Below, one piece after another: positions 1-8,707 of a stretch of 56,921 nt of DNA. Both the position numbers and the translations under genes were made by a program. A model generated the notes under the pieces. The model saw only the letters and a list, made by a program, of their open reading frames with translations, made no database searches and was not told where the DNA came from. This stretch comes from Clostridiales bacterium (GTDB taxonomy: Bacteria > Bacillota > Clostridia > Lachnospirales > WQUN01): the NCBI GenBank assembly GCA_031287685.1, contig JAITSQ010000034.1, positions 1 to 56,921 of the forward strand, in the 5' to 3' direction. Numbering within the stretch: the stretch's first letter is position 1; each line of letters starts with the position of its first letter.

Positions 1-186
1 GGGGCTTTTTGACGCGGTAGTAGGCGTCAAAAAACACCGATAAGAAGGTGGCTTTTTCGGGCGGCATTAAGCCCGAAAAAACACCGATTTTAAGCCGTTT
101 TTCGCGAACGTCGGCAGTCAAGGAGGGGGCTTTGAGCTTCTCTTGGAAGCTCAAAACACCGAGCCACGATTTTGAAAATTGCTATA
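1..186. repeat. Array of modular palindromic repeats (runs off left edge)
   Basis: Three tandem stem-loop units fill this stretch. Unit 1 (1-40) has arms GGGGCTTTTTGACGC and GCGTCAAAAAACACC. Unit 2 (42-87) has arms GGTGGCTTTTTCGGGC and GCCCGAAAAAACACC. Unit 3 (120-164) has arms GGGGGCTTTGAGCTTC and GAAGCTCAAAACACC. The outer arms are constant while the inner stem differs between units. The array ends with a terminal sequence ending AAAATTGCTATA (165-186) that recurs near 7737 and 35063. I see no gene in 1-519; the short reading frames there lie on the repeats. Confidence 0.8.
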
Positions 187-246
187 GTGTTTTTTAGCTT
201 ATTTTAGCATAGACCGCGAAAAAAGGCAACACGCGCCGGGAGTTTC

Positions 247-302
247 GTTCGGTGTTTGAGATTGCCTGAAAAGCTCCGGGCAAACCAAAGCCCCTTCTTT
301 AA
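247..302 (-). repeat. Single modular palindromic repeat unit, inverted
   Basis: Read on the reverse strand this is GAAGGGGCTTT, then a GGTTTGCC...GGCAATC stem, then AAACACCGA. It is the same arm pattern as the array at 1-186 but in the opposite orientation. The inner stem resembles the GGTTTGTCTGAA type seen again near 27680, 31400, 35450 and 54765. Confidence 0.65.
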
Positions 303-455
303 GATTACCTACTCTTGAAGTTTCTGGAAAATATCCGGGAAATATCTTTAACCGAAAAATCCGTAAAAATAAAAAATATTCGGGATTTAGCAAAGAATAA
401 TTGCGGCTTAGCCCCGATATTCGACGGCGTATTTTACATTTCGTCATTAAAAAAA

Positions 456-487
456 CTGTTGCAACAGTACAATTATTGTACTATACT
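456..487 (+). promoter_or_regulatory. spo0A promoter with two abutting perfect palindromes
   Basis: TTGCAA (459-464) and TATACT (482-487) are separated by 17 bases, a good sigma-A-type promoter. Two perfect inverted repeats overlay it. CTGTTGCAACAG (456-467) covers the -35. GTACAATTATTGTAC (467-481) fills the spacer up to the -10. Such placement is typical of an operator whose ligand blocks RNA polymerase. The protein that binds is unknown. I found no perfect 0A box (TGTCGAA) here. Confidence 0.7.
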
Positions 488-519
488 TAAATTACAAAAA
501 TTTACAGGAGGGCTTAAAA

Positions 520-1308
520 TTGAGTACCGTTAAAGAAAATTTTCCAAAAACAACCCTGAGCGTGGTTTTAGCGAACGACAGCGACAAGTTCTGTCAAACG
601 CTCTCAGGCTTCTTATCGTCGCGCGGCGATATAGAGGTGGCGGCGGTGGTTCACGACGGGCTTTCCGCGTATGAGGCCATTTTGTCGCTCCGCCCCGACA
701 TAGCCATATTAGACGGGATTTTGCCCAAGCTCGACGCGCTCGGAGTTTTGGAAAAATTCAGCGAAAACGCCTCTGAATATTTCCCCGCCTGCATAATTAT
801 GTCCTCCATAACGCAAGACGTGATTACAAAACGAGCCATAGAACTTGGCGCGAAATATTATATCGCCAAGCCGTTCGAACCGGAAATCCTTCTGAAACGC
901 ATACGTAATATAAAAGAAGCCGGAACGGGCAAACAAGCCCTCGCTGACGAAGCCCTCTCGCTCGAAAGCAAGGTAACGAAAATCCTGCACGAAATCGGCG
1001 TCCCCGCGCACATTCGCGGCTATCATTATATGCGGGAGGCCATAATGATGGCGGTGCTGAATATGGACGTTCTGAATTACATCACGAAAGAGCTTTACCC
1101 GTCCATCGCCAAAAAGTGCAACACTACGCCGAGTCGCGTCGAGCGGGCCATACGCCACGCCATAGAGGTGGCCTGGAGCCGGGGCAAGGTTGACGTTATA
1201 AACGACCTTTTCGGCTACACCATCAACAACGACAAGGGCAAGCCCACCAACAGCGAGTTTATCGCGCTTATTGCCGACAACCTGCGGATTGAGCTGAAAG
1301 CGGGCTGA
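520..1308 (+). CDS. spo0A: Sporulation master response regulator Spo0A
   Basis: Spo0A is the phosphorelay-controlled transcription factor that commits the cell to sporulation. The 262-residue product has an N-terminal receiver domain, with the phospho-acceptor Asp in the RPDIAILDG segment and a conserved Lys in YIAKPFEP. A linker leads to the C-terminal Spo0A DNA-binding domain (from about residue 148), including the [12 protein letters not shown] and [17 protein letters not shown] segments characteristic of this family. Length is normal. The start is TTG at 520, chosen because AGGAGG lies at 506-511. It is expressed from its own promoter at 456-487 and followed by a hairpin terminator at 1334, so it is monocistronic. 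Identity is certain from the C-terminal domain. Confidence 0.97.
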   Translation: MSTVKENFPKTTLSVVLANDSDKFCQTLSGFLSSRGDIEVAAVVHDGLSAYEAILSLRPDIAILDGILPKLDALGVLEKFSENASEYFPACIIMSSITQDVITKRAIELGAKYYIAKPFEPEILLKRIRNIKEAGTGKQALADEALSLESKVTKILHEIGVPAHIRGYHYMREAIMMAVLNMDVLNYITKELYPSIAKKCNTTPSRVERAIRHAIEVAWSRGKVDVINDLFGYTINNDKGKPTNSEFIALIADNLRIELKAG

Positions 1309-1333
1309 TAAAGCTATATTCCTTCCTTACATT

Positions 1334-1368
1334 AAAAAATGCCTCCGGAAACTTCGGGGGCATTTTTT
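1334..1368 (+). terminator. Rho-independent terminator of spo0A
   Basis: A 14-bp stem runs from AAAAAATGCCTCCG (1334-1347) to CGGGGGCATTTTTT (1355-1368), with one wobble pair and a 7-base loop. The T-tract directly follows the GC-rich part. Its last bases overlap the -35 of the tilS promoter. Confidence 0.9.
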
Positions 1369-1395
1369 GACTTTCCACGGATATTGTGCTATAAT
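1367..1395 (+). promoter_or_regulatory. tilS operon promoter
   Basis: TTGACT (1367-1372) and TATAAT (1390-1395) are separated by 17 bases, a near-consensus sigma-A promoter. It begins inside the T-tract of the spo0A terminator. Transcription should begin near 1402, only two to four bases before the ATG at 1405, so the first gene would be translated from an almost leaderless mRNA. Confidence 0.8.
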
Positions 1396-1404
1396 AAAAA
1401 AATT

Positions 1405-2727
1405 ATGGAGCCTAAGCCTAAGCATACGCCTATTTTCTTAAAATTTTCGCGCGCGCTGCTCGCGTCGCGGGGGCTGGAGCCGGGCCGCCCTGTTCTTGTC
1501 GGGCTTTCGGGCGGCGCGGACTCCGTGTGTCTCCTGCGGCTTTTTTTAGAATCCGCTGAAACGCGTCCGCTTTCCGCGCTGCATTGCGACCACGGCCTGC
1601 GCGGGGCGGAATCCGGGCGGGACGCGGCCTTTTGCGCGCGGCTTTGCGCGGAGCTGGGCGTGCCGCTTGAAACGGCGAAGCTCGACGTTTTGAATTTCGT
1701 CAAAGAGAGCAAACTCTCAGTAGAGGAAGCGGCGCGGATTCTCCGGCTTAAGGCCCTGCGCGCCGCCGCGCGGGAAAAAGGAGCGCTCGTGGCGCTGGCG
1801 CACAATATGAACGACGTCGCGGAAACAGTCCTGTTTAATATGGCGCGCGGCTGCGGTATGGCCGGCCTTTGCGGGATTTCTCCGGAAAAAGACGGCGTAA
1901 TCCGCCCTTTGCTCGGCGTTTCCCGCGCGGAGATAGAGGAGTATCTGGCGGAGCGCAATTATGATTACGTTACGGATTCGACCAACCTACAAAACGATTA
2001 CACGCGGAACAAAATACGCAACCTTATACTTCCGCTGATTTCGGGGGAGCTTAACCCGCGGGCCGTTTCGCACATTTCGCGGCTCGCCGCCGGGATGCGG
2101 GAGGAAAACGGGTTTCTGGACGCTCTGGCGGAGGAGGCTCTGGAGAATTGCGTTTTTGGCGAAAACGCGCTTGACATTGACCGCCTAAAGACGTATCATA
2201 ATGTCTTAAGGCGGCGCGCCGTTTTGAAATTTATTCAGAATTTCGCCGGGACGGCGAAGGATATAGCCGCGAACCACGTTGATTCCGCGCTGGGGCTTCT
2301 TTACGGCAATTCGGGCGGGCGAGTCTCCCTGCCGTATTCCGTGACGGCGCGGCGGGAATTCGGCAGGCTCCTTTTGGAAAAGACCCCGTCCGCGAGGGGA
2401 AGCCTTGATTTCGCGTATGACTTGAGCGGCGGCCCCGTCTTTATAAAAGAGCTTAACCTGACGGCGGCGGCCCGTCCGCCGAGGGGGCTCGTCGCGCGGA
2501 ACCCGCGGCGCGGCGACAGGATTTTTTTCAGAAGTATAAACGGCCACAAGAGCGTCAAAAAGCTCCTTATCGAAAAAAAAATCCCGGAGCGTGAGCGGGG
2601 CGGGGTTCTCATCATCGCCAGCGGGAGCGAGGTTTTTATGATTTATTATGGCGGAACGGCCATATATTCCGATTTTCCGGGTTTTTCGGATACGCGGGTT
2701 AAAGTGGAAAGAGAGGAAAACCAATGA
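1405..2727 (+). CDS. tilS: tRNA(Ile)-lysidine synthase TilS
   Basis: TilS uses ATP and lysine to convert C34 of the tRNA-Ile with anticodon CAU to lysidine, changing its decoding from AUG to AUA. The 440-residue product has the PP-loop SGGADS (residues 35-40), then HCDHGLRG and HNMNDVAET motifs typical of N-type ATP pyrophosphatases of this family. It also has the C-terminal TilS domain with GDRIFF and KSVKKLLIEKKIP. I place the start at ATG 1405: a longer frame from 1339 would begin inside the spo0A terminator and upstream of the promoter. No Shine-Dalgarno sequence precedes 1405, consistent with leaderless translation. The stop overlaps the ftsH start by four bases (ATGA). The hpt gene commonly found between tilS and ftsH is absent. 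Confidence 0.95.
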   Translation: MEPKPKHTPIFLKFSRALLASRGLEPGRPVLVGLSGGADSVCLLRLFLESAETRPLSALHCDHGLRGAESGRDAAFCARLCAELGVPLETAKLDVLNFVKESKLSVEEAARILRLKALRAAAREKGALVALAHNMNDVAETVLFNMARGCGMAGLCGISPEKDGVIRPLLGVSRAEIEEYLAERNYDYVTDSTNLQNDYTRNKIRNLILPLISGELNPRAVSHISRLAAGMREENGFLDALAEEALENCVFGENALDIDRLKTYHNVLRRRAVLKFIQNFAGTAKDIAANHVDSALGLLYGNSGGRVSLPYSVTARREFGRLLLEKTPSARGSLDFAYDLSGGPVFIKELNLTAAARPPRGLVARNPRRGDRIFFRSINGHKSVKKLLIEKKIPERERGGVLIIASGSEVFMIYYGGTAIYSDFPGFSDTRVKVEREENQ

Positions 2728-4604
2728 AAAATTTCGCCAAAGGCTTCGGGATTTACGTTTTAATGGTGGCGTTTCTGCTTGTGGTTTTTACCGCCCTTTA
2801 CGAGGGCGATAAGAACGCCCCCAAGCAGCCGTATATCTACAGCGGGCTTATTGACGACGTGAAGGCCGGGAACGTGCGACAGATTGAGATAACGGGAGAT
2901 TCGGAGGCGCCGAACGCCGGGCGCGTCCGCGTCTGGCTCAAGGAGGAGGACTCCCCCCGGGCGCTCGACGCGCTCGACATAAGCTCCGTCGTGGCGGAGG
3001 CCCAGAAGGCGGGCGTCCCCATTGATATGAAACGCGCGCCCAAAACCGGCCTGCTTACGCAGCTTCTGCCGATAATAATAATGGCGGGCGTGTTCATTGT
3101 GCTGATTTTTATAATCACGCAGCAGTCCCAGGGCGGCGGCCGGGTTATGTCCTTCGGCAGAATCCGCGTGAAGCAGGGCGTGAGCGGCAAACAAAACATA
3201 AATTTCGCTTCCGTGGCGGGGCTTGAGGAGGAAAAGCGCGAACTTACGGAAATCGTTGATTTCTTGAAAAACCCGAAAAAGTTTACGGAAATCGGCGCGC
3301 GTATCCCGAAGGGCGTGCTCCTTGTCGGCCCTCCGGGCACTGGCAAGACGATGCTGGCCAAAGCCGTGGCGGGTGAGGCGGGCGTGCCCTTTTTCTCCAT
3401 TTCCGGCTCGGATTTTGTTGAGATGTTCGTCGGCGTGGGCGCGAGCCGAGTGCGCGATTTGTTTGAGCAGGCCAAGCGGAACCTCCCCTCAATCGTCTTT
3501 ATCGACGAGATAGACGCGGTGGGGCGGCGGCGCGGCGCGGGCCTTGGCGGCGGGCACGACGAGCGGGAGCAGACGCTCAATCAGCTCCTTGTGGAAATGG
3601 ACGGTTTCGGCGTGAACGAGGGCGTTATAATAATGGCGGCGACAAACCGCCCGGACATTCTTGACCCGGCCCTGCTCCGGCCGGGCCGCTTCGACCGCCA
3701 GGTCGTGGTGGGCAAGCCCGACATCAACGAGCGGGAGCAAATACTCAAGGTCCACGCGCAGAACAAGAAAATGAGCGGGGACGCGGATTTGCGCATTGTG
3801 GCGCAGACGACCTCCGGCTTTACCGGCGCGGATTTGGAGAACCTGCTGAACGAGGCGGCGCTCCTCGCCGTGCGCGAGGAAAGCAAGGAAATCAGCCCGG
3901 AGCACCTCCGGAGGGCTTTCGTAAAGCTCGGCGTGGGGACGGAGAAAAAAAGCCGCGTAATCAAGCCCAGCGAAAAGAGAGTGACCGCTTATCACGAAGC
4001 CGGCCACGCCATAATTTTTGAAACCCAGGAACTGCTGGACCACGTGCATATCGTGTCGATTATCCCTACGGGTATGGCTCTGGGTTACGCTATGCCCCTC
4101 CCGACGGACGACAAAATGTCGATTTCAAAAAAATATATGGAACAGGAGGTGGTGTCGCTGCTTGGCGGGCGCGCCGCCGAATATATTGTTTTACAGGACA
4201 TTACGACCGGAGCGTCGAACGACATCGAGCGGGCCACGGCCATAGCCCGGAAAATGGTCACGAAATACGGCATGAGCGACAGGCTCGGCCCGATACAGTT
4301 CGGCGCGGACAACGAGGAGATTTTCATCGGGCGGGACCTGGCGCATACCCGCAACTATGGCGAGGAGGTGGCCGCGGCTATCGACGCGGAAATCAAGCGT
4401 ATCGTAGAGGAGGGCTATCAGCGCTCAATCGAGATATTGCGGGATAATTTAGACACGCTCCACGCCGCCGCCGCCCTTTTGATAGAAAAGGAAAAAATAA
4501 GCGGGGATGATTTCCGGAGCCTTTTCCCGGAGGGGAAGCTCCCGAAAAAAGAGATTCCCGCCGAGACCATTCTTAACGAAAAAAAGGAGGAAGAACAAAA
4601 GTGA
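2724..4604 (+). CDS. ftsH: ATP-dependent zinc metalloprotease FtsH
   Basis: FtsH is a hexameric, membrane-anchored AAA+ protease that degrades misassembled membrane proteins and selected regulators. The 626-residue product has an N-terminal membrane segment (residues 9-25), a short extracytoplasmic domain and a second membrane segment (about 112-133). The AAA module carries Walker A GPPGTGKT (near 202), Walker B IVFIDEID and the second region of homology ending RPGRFDR. The zinc-binding motif is HEAGH (near 424). All key residues are present and length is normal. Its ATG overlaps the tilS stop, and its own stop overlaps the argF GTG, so the three genes are probably translationally coupled. 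Confidence 0.97.
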   Translation: MKNFAKGFGIYVLMVAFLLVVFTALYEGDKNAPKQPYIYSGLIDDVKAGNVRQIEITGDSEAPNAGRVRVWLKEEDSPRALDALDISSVVAEAQKAGVPIDMKRAPKTGLLTQLLPIIIMAGVFIVLIFIITQQSQGGGRVMSFGRIRVKQGVSGKQNINFASVAGLEEEKRELTEIVDFLKNPKKFTEIGARIPKGVLLVGPPGTGKTMLAKAVAGEAGVPFFSISGSDFVEMFVGVGASRVRDLFEQAKRNLPSIVFIDEIDAVGRRRGAGLGGGHDEREQTLNQLLVEMDGFGVNEGVIIMAATNRPDILDPALLRPGRFDRQVVVGKPDINEREQILKVHAQNKKMSGDADLRIVAQTTSGFTGADLENLLNEAALLAVREESKEISPEHLRRAFVKLGVGTEKKSRVIKPSEKRVTAYHEAGHAIIFETQELLDHVHIVSIIPTGMALGYAMPLPTDDKMSISKKYMEQEVVSLLGGRAAEYIVLQDITTGASNDIERATAIARKMVTKYGMSDRLGPIQFGADNEEIFIGRDLAHTRNYGEEVAAAIDAEIKRIVEEGYQRSIEILRDNLDTLHAAAALLIEKEKISGDDFRSLFPEGKLPKKEIPAETILNEKKEEEQK

Positions 4605-5545
4605 ACAGCTTGAAGGACCGTGATTTTCTGACCCTGAGAGATTTTTCGCGGGAGGAGCTGCAGTATCTTATCGACCTGTCAATCCGCTTGAAGAAAGAAA
4701 AAAAGGACGGCGTTTACAGGGAGCGGCTCAAGCGAATGAACGCCGCGCTTATTTTTGAGAAACCCTCCACGCGCACGCGCTGCTCTTTCACCGTGGCTTG
4801 CGCGGACGAAGGCGCGCACCCGGAGTATCTTAACCGCGGCGATATTCAGCTGGGCGGCAAGGAGTCCGTGGCGGACACGGCGCGCGTGCTCTCCCGAATG
4901 TTCGATATTATAGAGTTTCGCGGCTTCGCCCACAGGACTATTGAGGAACTGGCCGAATATTCAAGCGTCCCGGTGATTAACGGCCTGACCGACGACGAGC
5001 ACCCGATTCAGATTCTGGCTGACTTTATGACGATTCAGGAGCGGTTCGGGCGGCTTCTTGGCCTGAAGCTCGTCTACGCGGGGGACGGGCGCAACAACAT
5101 GGCCAACAGCCTTATGCTCGGCTGCGCGAAAATGGGCATGGATTACGTGTGCGCCGCGCCACCGGAGCTTTCGCCCGATTCGGCGCTTACGGCGGAATGC
5201 GTGAAATACGCTGGGGAATCCGGCGGCTCTGTCCGGGTTGAGCGCTTCCCGCGGGAAGCCGTGAAAGGCGCGGATGTGGTGTATACCGACGTTTGGGCCT
5301 CAATGGGGGAGGAAGCCAAGGCCGCCGAGCGCCTTACGCTCCTTTCGCCCTATCAGGTGAACGCGGATTTGATGAGGCTCGCGGGGGAGGCGGCTGTTTT
5401 CCTGCACTGCCTGCCCGCCGTCAAGGGCAAGGAGGTCACGGAGGAGGTCTTTGAGGCCCCGTATTCCCTTGTGTTTGACGAAGCCGAAAACCGCGTGCAC
5501 ACCGCGAAGGCGGTAATGGTCGCGCTGAAGGGGAAAGACCTGTAA
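4601..5545 (+). CDS. argF: Ornithine carbamoyltransferase
   Basis: This enzyme joins carbamoyl phosphate and ornithine to give citrulline in arginine biosynthesis. The 314-residue product has the carbamoyl-phosphate loop FEKPSTRTRCSF (near residue 54), the HPIQ motif, and the ornithine-binding loop containing HCLP (near 270), all diagnostic for the OTCase family. The GTG start at 4601 is preceded by AAAGGAGG and overlaps the ftsH stop. No other arginine genes are nearby. The catabolic (deiminase pathway) form cannot be excluded from sequence alone, but no arcA or arcC is present. Confidence 0.93.
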   Translation: MNSLKDRDFLTLRDFSREELQYLIDLSIRLKKEKKDGVYRERLKRMNAALIFEKPSTRTRCSFTVACADEGAHPEYLNRGDIQLGGKESVADTARVLSRMFDIIEFRGFAHRTIEELAEYSSVPVINGLTDDEHPIQILADFMTIQERFGRLLGLKLVYAGDGRNNMANSLMLGCAKMGMDYVCAAPPELSPDSALTAECVKYAGESGGSVRVERFPREAVKGADVVYTDVWASMGEEAKAAERLTLLSPYQVNADLMRLAGEAAVFLHCLPAVKGKEVTEEVFEAPYSLVFDEAENRVHTAKAVMVALKGKDL

Positions 5546-5577
5546 TTTTTTCATCAATGTAAAAGCAGGGTGATTAT

Positions 5578-6873
5578 ATGCGAGAATACGCGTCTTTAAG
5601 CAAAAGTGAGCTTCAGCGGCTTCAGAGCGAACTGCGCGCCAGGTATGAGGAGCTGCGCGGCTTGAGGCTTTCGCTTGATATGTCCCGAGGGAAGCCCTCC
5701 GCCGGGCAGCTCGATTTGTCGAACAGCCTTATAGACGACCTTACCGCCGGCGACTATATGGCCGGAGAGGTCGATTGCCGGAACTACGGCGGGCTGGACG
5801 GCATAGCCGGTATGAAGCGGATTTTCGCCGATATTCTTGGCGTTTTGCCCGGACAGGTCATAGTCGGCGGCAACTCCAGCCTGGCGATGATGTTCGACAG
5901 CGTGGCGGCCAATATGACCCACGGAGTGCGCAACGGAGAGCCTTGGGCCGCCCAGGGGCGCGTCAAGTTTCTCTGCCCCGTCCCAGGCTATGACCGTCAT
6001 TTCTCAATATGCGAATATTTTCATATTGAGATGATACCCGTCCCTATGGATGAAAACGGCCCGAATATGGATATTGTTGAGAGCCTTGTCTCCCGGGACC
6101 ATATGATTAAGGGTATGTGGTGCGTTCCGAAGTATTCCAACCCGGAGGGCATTGTTTATTCGGACGAGGTGGTGCGGCGGATTGCCGCCCTGCGTCCGAA
6201 AGCCCGGGATTTCCGCGTGTATTGGGACGACGCGTATACCATACATCACCTTTACGGCGATTTGGCGAAAATTCCCAATATCCTTGAAGAATGTGAAAAA
6301 GCCGGCAACCCGGATATGTGCTACATATTCGCTTCCCTGTCAAAGGTGAGCTTCGGCGGGGCGGCGGTGTCCTGTATGTGTTCGTCAGACGGAAATGTAG
6401 GCTATATAAAAAAGCGTCTTTCGGTGCAGATGATAGGCCCGGATAAAATCAATCAGCTGCGCCACGTCCGCTTTTTCAAGGACGCCGCCGGGGTCAGGGC
6501 GCAAATGGACAGACACGCCGCTATTCTGCGCCCGAAGTTTGAGCTGGCGCTTGAGACCTTCGGAAGGGAGCTTGACGGCGTTGGCTGCCGCTGGACGCGT
6601 CCGCGCGGCGGCTATTTTATTTCGTTTTATTCTATACGGGGCTGCGCTGTGAAAATTGTCGGATATTGCGGGGAGTGCGGCCTTACGCTGACCGCCCCCG
6701 GCTCGACGTACCCCTACGGGAAAGATTACGACGACAGCAATATCCGCATAGCGCCGAGCTTCCCGGGAATTGAGGAGCTTCGCCGGGCGCTCGAGGTATT
6801 CTGCGTATGCGTCAAACTGGCGACGGTCGAAAAACTGCTGGCCGCCTCCGCGCCGCTTATCCCGCCGCGATAG
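5578..6873 (+). CDS. Class I aminotransferase, aspartate aminotransferase type (MocR-like family)
   Basis: This is a PLP-dependent fold-type I aminotransferase of the family Pfam calls Aminotran_MocR, which includes class Ic aspartate aminotransferases. The 431-residue product starts with a helical arm, then the substrate segment MSRGKPS (residues 36-42). NYGGLDG follows, and the CPVPGYDRHF and WDDAYTIHHL segments surround the cofactor. The PLP lysine is in SLSKVSFGG (near residue 259). There is no fused DNA-binding domain, so this is an enzyme rather than a MocR regulator. ATG 5578 is preceded by AGGGTGAT. It follows argF by 32 bases and may share its transcript. Aspartate is the likely amino donor, by family. 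Confidence 0.85.
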   Translation: MREYASLSKSELQRLQSELRARYEELRGLRLSLDMSRGKPSAGQLDLSNSLIDDLTAGDYMAGEVDCRNYGGLDGIAGMKRIFADILGVLPGQVIVGGNSSLAMMFDSVAANMTHGVRNGEPWAAQGRVKFLCPVPGYDRHFSICEYFHIEMIPVPMDENGPNMDIVESLVSRDHMIKGMWCVPKYSNPEGIVYSDEVVRRIAALRPKARDFRVYWDDAYTIHHLYGDLAKIPNILEECEKAGNPDMCYIFASLSKVSFGGAAVSCMCSSDGNVGYIKKRLSVQMIGPDKINQLRHVRFFKDAAGVRAQMDRHAAILRPKFELALETFGRELDGVGCRWTRPRGGYFISFYSIRGCAVKIVGYCGECGLTLTAPGSTYPYGKDYDDSNIRIAPSFPGIEELRRALEVFCVCVKLATVEKLLAASAPLIPPR

Positions 6874-6881
6874 GCGGTTTT

Positions 6882-7053
6882 CTGAGAACCTGTGTTTAAT
6901 AATGGGCCGCCCGGATTTGCGAGCCGGATTTTTCGCGGTTTAGGGCGCGTGTCCGCAGGCTTACTTGAAAAGCAAGTCAAGGACGCGCAACGCAAAAACG
7001 CGGAAGAATCCGCCGCAAAGACGGGTGGCAGCTTATTGAACACAGGTTCTCAG
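6882..7053. mobile_element. 172-bp MITE-like inverted-repeat element
   Basis: TGAGAACCTGTGTTTAATAA (6883-6902) is repeated in inverted form at 7033-7052 with one mismatch, and a C/G pair extends the arms by one base. The interior is itself an imperfect palindrome folding around ACTTG-AAAA-GCAAGT near 6964-6980. TTTT flanks both ends and may be a target duplication. It has no coding capacity and fills the gap between the aminotransferase and spoIIR. The right arm supplies the last codons and stop of spoIIR. No second copy is visible in this window. Confidence 0.65.
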
Positions 7054-7677
7054 TTTTAGCTTAATATTTTCCGCGAGTTCGACGACCTTAAACCGCACGG
7101 CGGCCGGCCGGGTTATAAGCTCGTAATTTTCGGCGAGCAAGGCGGATTTCAGTTTTTTTTCAGTCTCCTTCTCCGCCGCGCCGCGCTCCGCCGGCCCTTT
7201 GGCTATATCCGCGACGCACATCGGCGGGAACATAACGCACCAAAAGTTTTCGCCCCGCGCCGCGCCAAGCTCCACGCGGAGGGCTTCGTAGCGTCCGGCG
7301 GGCAGGGCCGTATCGCCGTAAAATTTCGTCGGGAACGCGCTTTCCGACAAGGTTGCGGACGCGCCGTAATCAGCGCCGGACTCAAGCAGGACCCGCGCCG
7401 CCGTCCGGCTTATGCCGTCGAGATTATCCGCCAGAAAGGTGCGCGCTTCCGCTAAATCCATACCGGAAAGGCGCTTGCCGTATTTTTCCAGAATAGCGTC
7501 CCGCGCTTTCATTTTAAGGCGCTGGTCGAAGGCGCCGTCGCTGTTGGCTATTATGTGAAACCGAAGGACCTCCCCCGCGAGCCGCTTTTGAGCCGCGTCC
7601 GCGTAAAAAAACGCCGCGCCCGAGGCGAACGCGAGGCTTATGGCTATGGAGGCCGCCGCGATAGCTGTATTTTTCAT
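7033..7677 (-). CDS. spoIIR: Stage II sporulation protein R
   Basis: SpoIIR is made in the forespore under sigma-F and secreted to the intermembrane space, where it triggers SpoIIGA to process pro-sigma-E in the mother cell. The 214-residue product has an N-terminal signal/anchor (residues 4-27), the LRFHIIANSDGAFDQ segment and the family-diagnostic FWCVMFPPMCVAD. The ATG at 7677 follows a purine-rich leader. The final residues LRTCVQ and the stop codon are encoded by the terminal inverted repeat of the 172-bp element, so the native C-terminus has probably been replaced. The change is at the extreme tail and the protein is likely functional. Confidence 0.92.
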   Translation of the reverse strand: MKNTAIAAASIAISLAFASGAAFFYADAAQKRLAGEVLRFHIIANSDGAFDQRLKMKARDAILEKYGKRLSGMDLAEARTFLADNLDGISRTAARVLLESGADYGASATLSESAFPTKFYGDTALPAGRYEALRVELGAARGENFWCVMFPPMCVADIAKGPAERGAAEKETEKKLKSALLAENYELITRPAAVRFKVVELAENIKLKLRTCVQ

Positions 7678-7736
7678 TAAAATCGTCCCCTTATTATTTT
7701 ATGGCATTGAACCGTCGGATTGAGGGTTCGCTTTTG

Positions 7737-7807
7737 TAGCAATTTTCAAAATCGCGGCTCGGTGGTTTTCCGCTCCGTGCCGGTTAACGTTTTGTAAAAT
7801 CGCTGTA
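7737..7807. repeat. Short palindromic repeat element
   Basis: The left end begins TAGCAATTTTCAAAATCG (from 7737) and the right end reads GTTTTGTAAAATCGCTGTA, roughly complementary to the left. The interior GGTTTTCCGCTCCGTGCCGG nearly matches 35527-35546. It lies in the 223-base gap between spoIIR and cbiM; I see no gene or cobalamin riboswitch in that gap. Confidence 0.65.
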
Positions 7808-7900
7808 TTACATAAAAAGCGCCAGACGGCGTAAAGCCCTGTTCGCGGCCGCGTGTGAAACCGCCGCTAATGTACATTATTTACCAAAGGAGAATTTTTT

Positions 7901-8707
7901 ATGCATATGTCAGACGCTCTTATCTCCCCGCCGGCGGCTTTGGCCGGGGCGCTCGTTTCGGCCTCGTGCCTCGGCTTCGCCGTAAACAAGCTCCGCGCCG
8001 CCTCTCGCGTCAATTCCGCGCCGCCCGACAAAAAAATCCCGCTGATGGCCGCTTCGGGCGCGTTCGTATTCGCGGGGCAGATGGTCAATTTCGCAATCCC
8101 CGGGACGGGGGCCAGCGGCCATATAATCGGTTCCGTTCTGCTCTGCGCGGTTCTCGGGCCGTGCGCCGCGCTCGTGACCATAGCGGCTGTGCTGACTATA
8201 CAATGCTTGTTTTTCGCGGACGGGGGGCTGCTCGCCCTAGGCTGTAATATCCTTAATATGGGCGTCATTCCGTGTTTCCTGGCGTATCCGCTTATTTTCC
8301 GGCCTCTCGCGCGAAGGGCTTCCAGAGGGAGGATTACCGCCGCCGCCGTCGCCTCGTGCGTCCTGGGACTTCAAATCGGCGCGTTAGGGGTGGTCATAGA
8401 AACCGTGGCTTCCGGCGTGACCGGCCTGCCGTTCGGGATGTTCGCCGCGCTTATGCTGCCCATACACCTGTGCATAGGCTTGGCGGAGGGCGCGCTGACC
8501 GCGCTCGCCCTGAATTATGTAAGCGCCTCCCGCCCGGAAATTCTGGAGTTTAAGAAGGAGGCGGAGGCTCCGCGCCGCGCCGTCACCGCGCGGTTCATAG
8601 CGGCTTTGGCGGCGTGCGCCGTGTTTGTCGGCGGCTTGTCCGTTTTCGCGTCGAAAAACCCTGACGGTCTGGAGTGGGCGCTTTCAAAATTCCATGCCGA
8701 AAAGTAA
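7901..8707 (+). CDS. cbiM: Co/Ni ECF transporter substrate-binding protein CbiM/NikM fused to a PDGLE domain
   Basis: This is the S component of an energy-coupling-factor transporter for cobalt or nickel. The protein begins MHMSDALISPP; the second-position His of CbiM/NikM proteins is a metal ligand, which fixes the start at ATG 7901 (AAAGGAG upstream). Several membrane segments follow, with conserved ASGHIIGS and NILNMG loops. After about residue 225 there is another membrane segment and the motif KNPDGLEWAL, the PDGLE domain that replaces a separate CbiN/NikN subunit. Length is 268. It is the first gene of a three-gene operon. Cobalt versus nickel cannot be decided, because no cobalamin or hydrogenase/urease genes are adjacent. 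Confidence 0.9.
   Translation: MHMSDALISPPAALAGALVSASCLGFAVNKLRAASRVNSAPPDKKIPLMAASGAFVFAGQMVNFAIPGTGASGHIIGSVLLCAVLGPCAALVTIAAVLTIQCLFFADGGLLALGCNILNMGVIPCFLAYPLIFRPLARRASRGRITAAAVASCVLGLQIGALGVVIETVASGVTGLPFGMFAALMLPIHLCIGLAEGALTALALNYVSASRPEILEFKKEAEAPRRAVTARFIAALAACAVFVGGLSVFASKNPDGLEWALSKFHAEK

Noticed and set aside
1-186. CRISPR array or rho-independent terminator cluster
   Set aside because: Units are not identical direct repeats with uniform spacers, and there are no cas genes. The variable part lies inside the palindrome, and T-tracts are part of the stem, not after it.
1339-1404. N-terminal extension of TilS starting at 1339
   Set aside because: The start would lie inside the spo0A terminator and upstream of a near-consensus promoter; homology to TilS begins well after 1405.
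7678-7900. Cobalamin or NiCo riboswitch before cbiM
   Set aside because: I looked for the B12-box core and for conserved NiCo-type stems and found neither; a repeat element fills much of the space.
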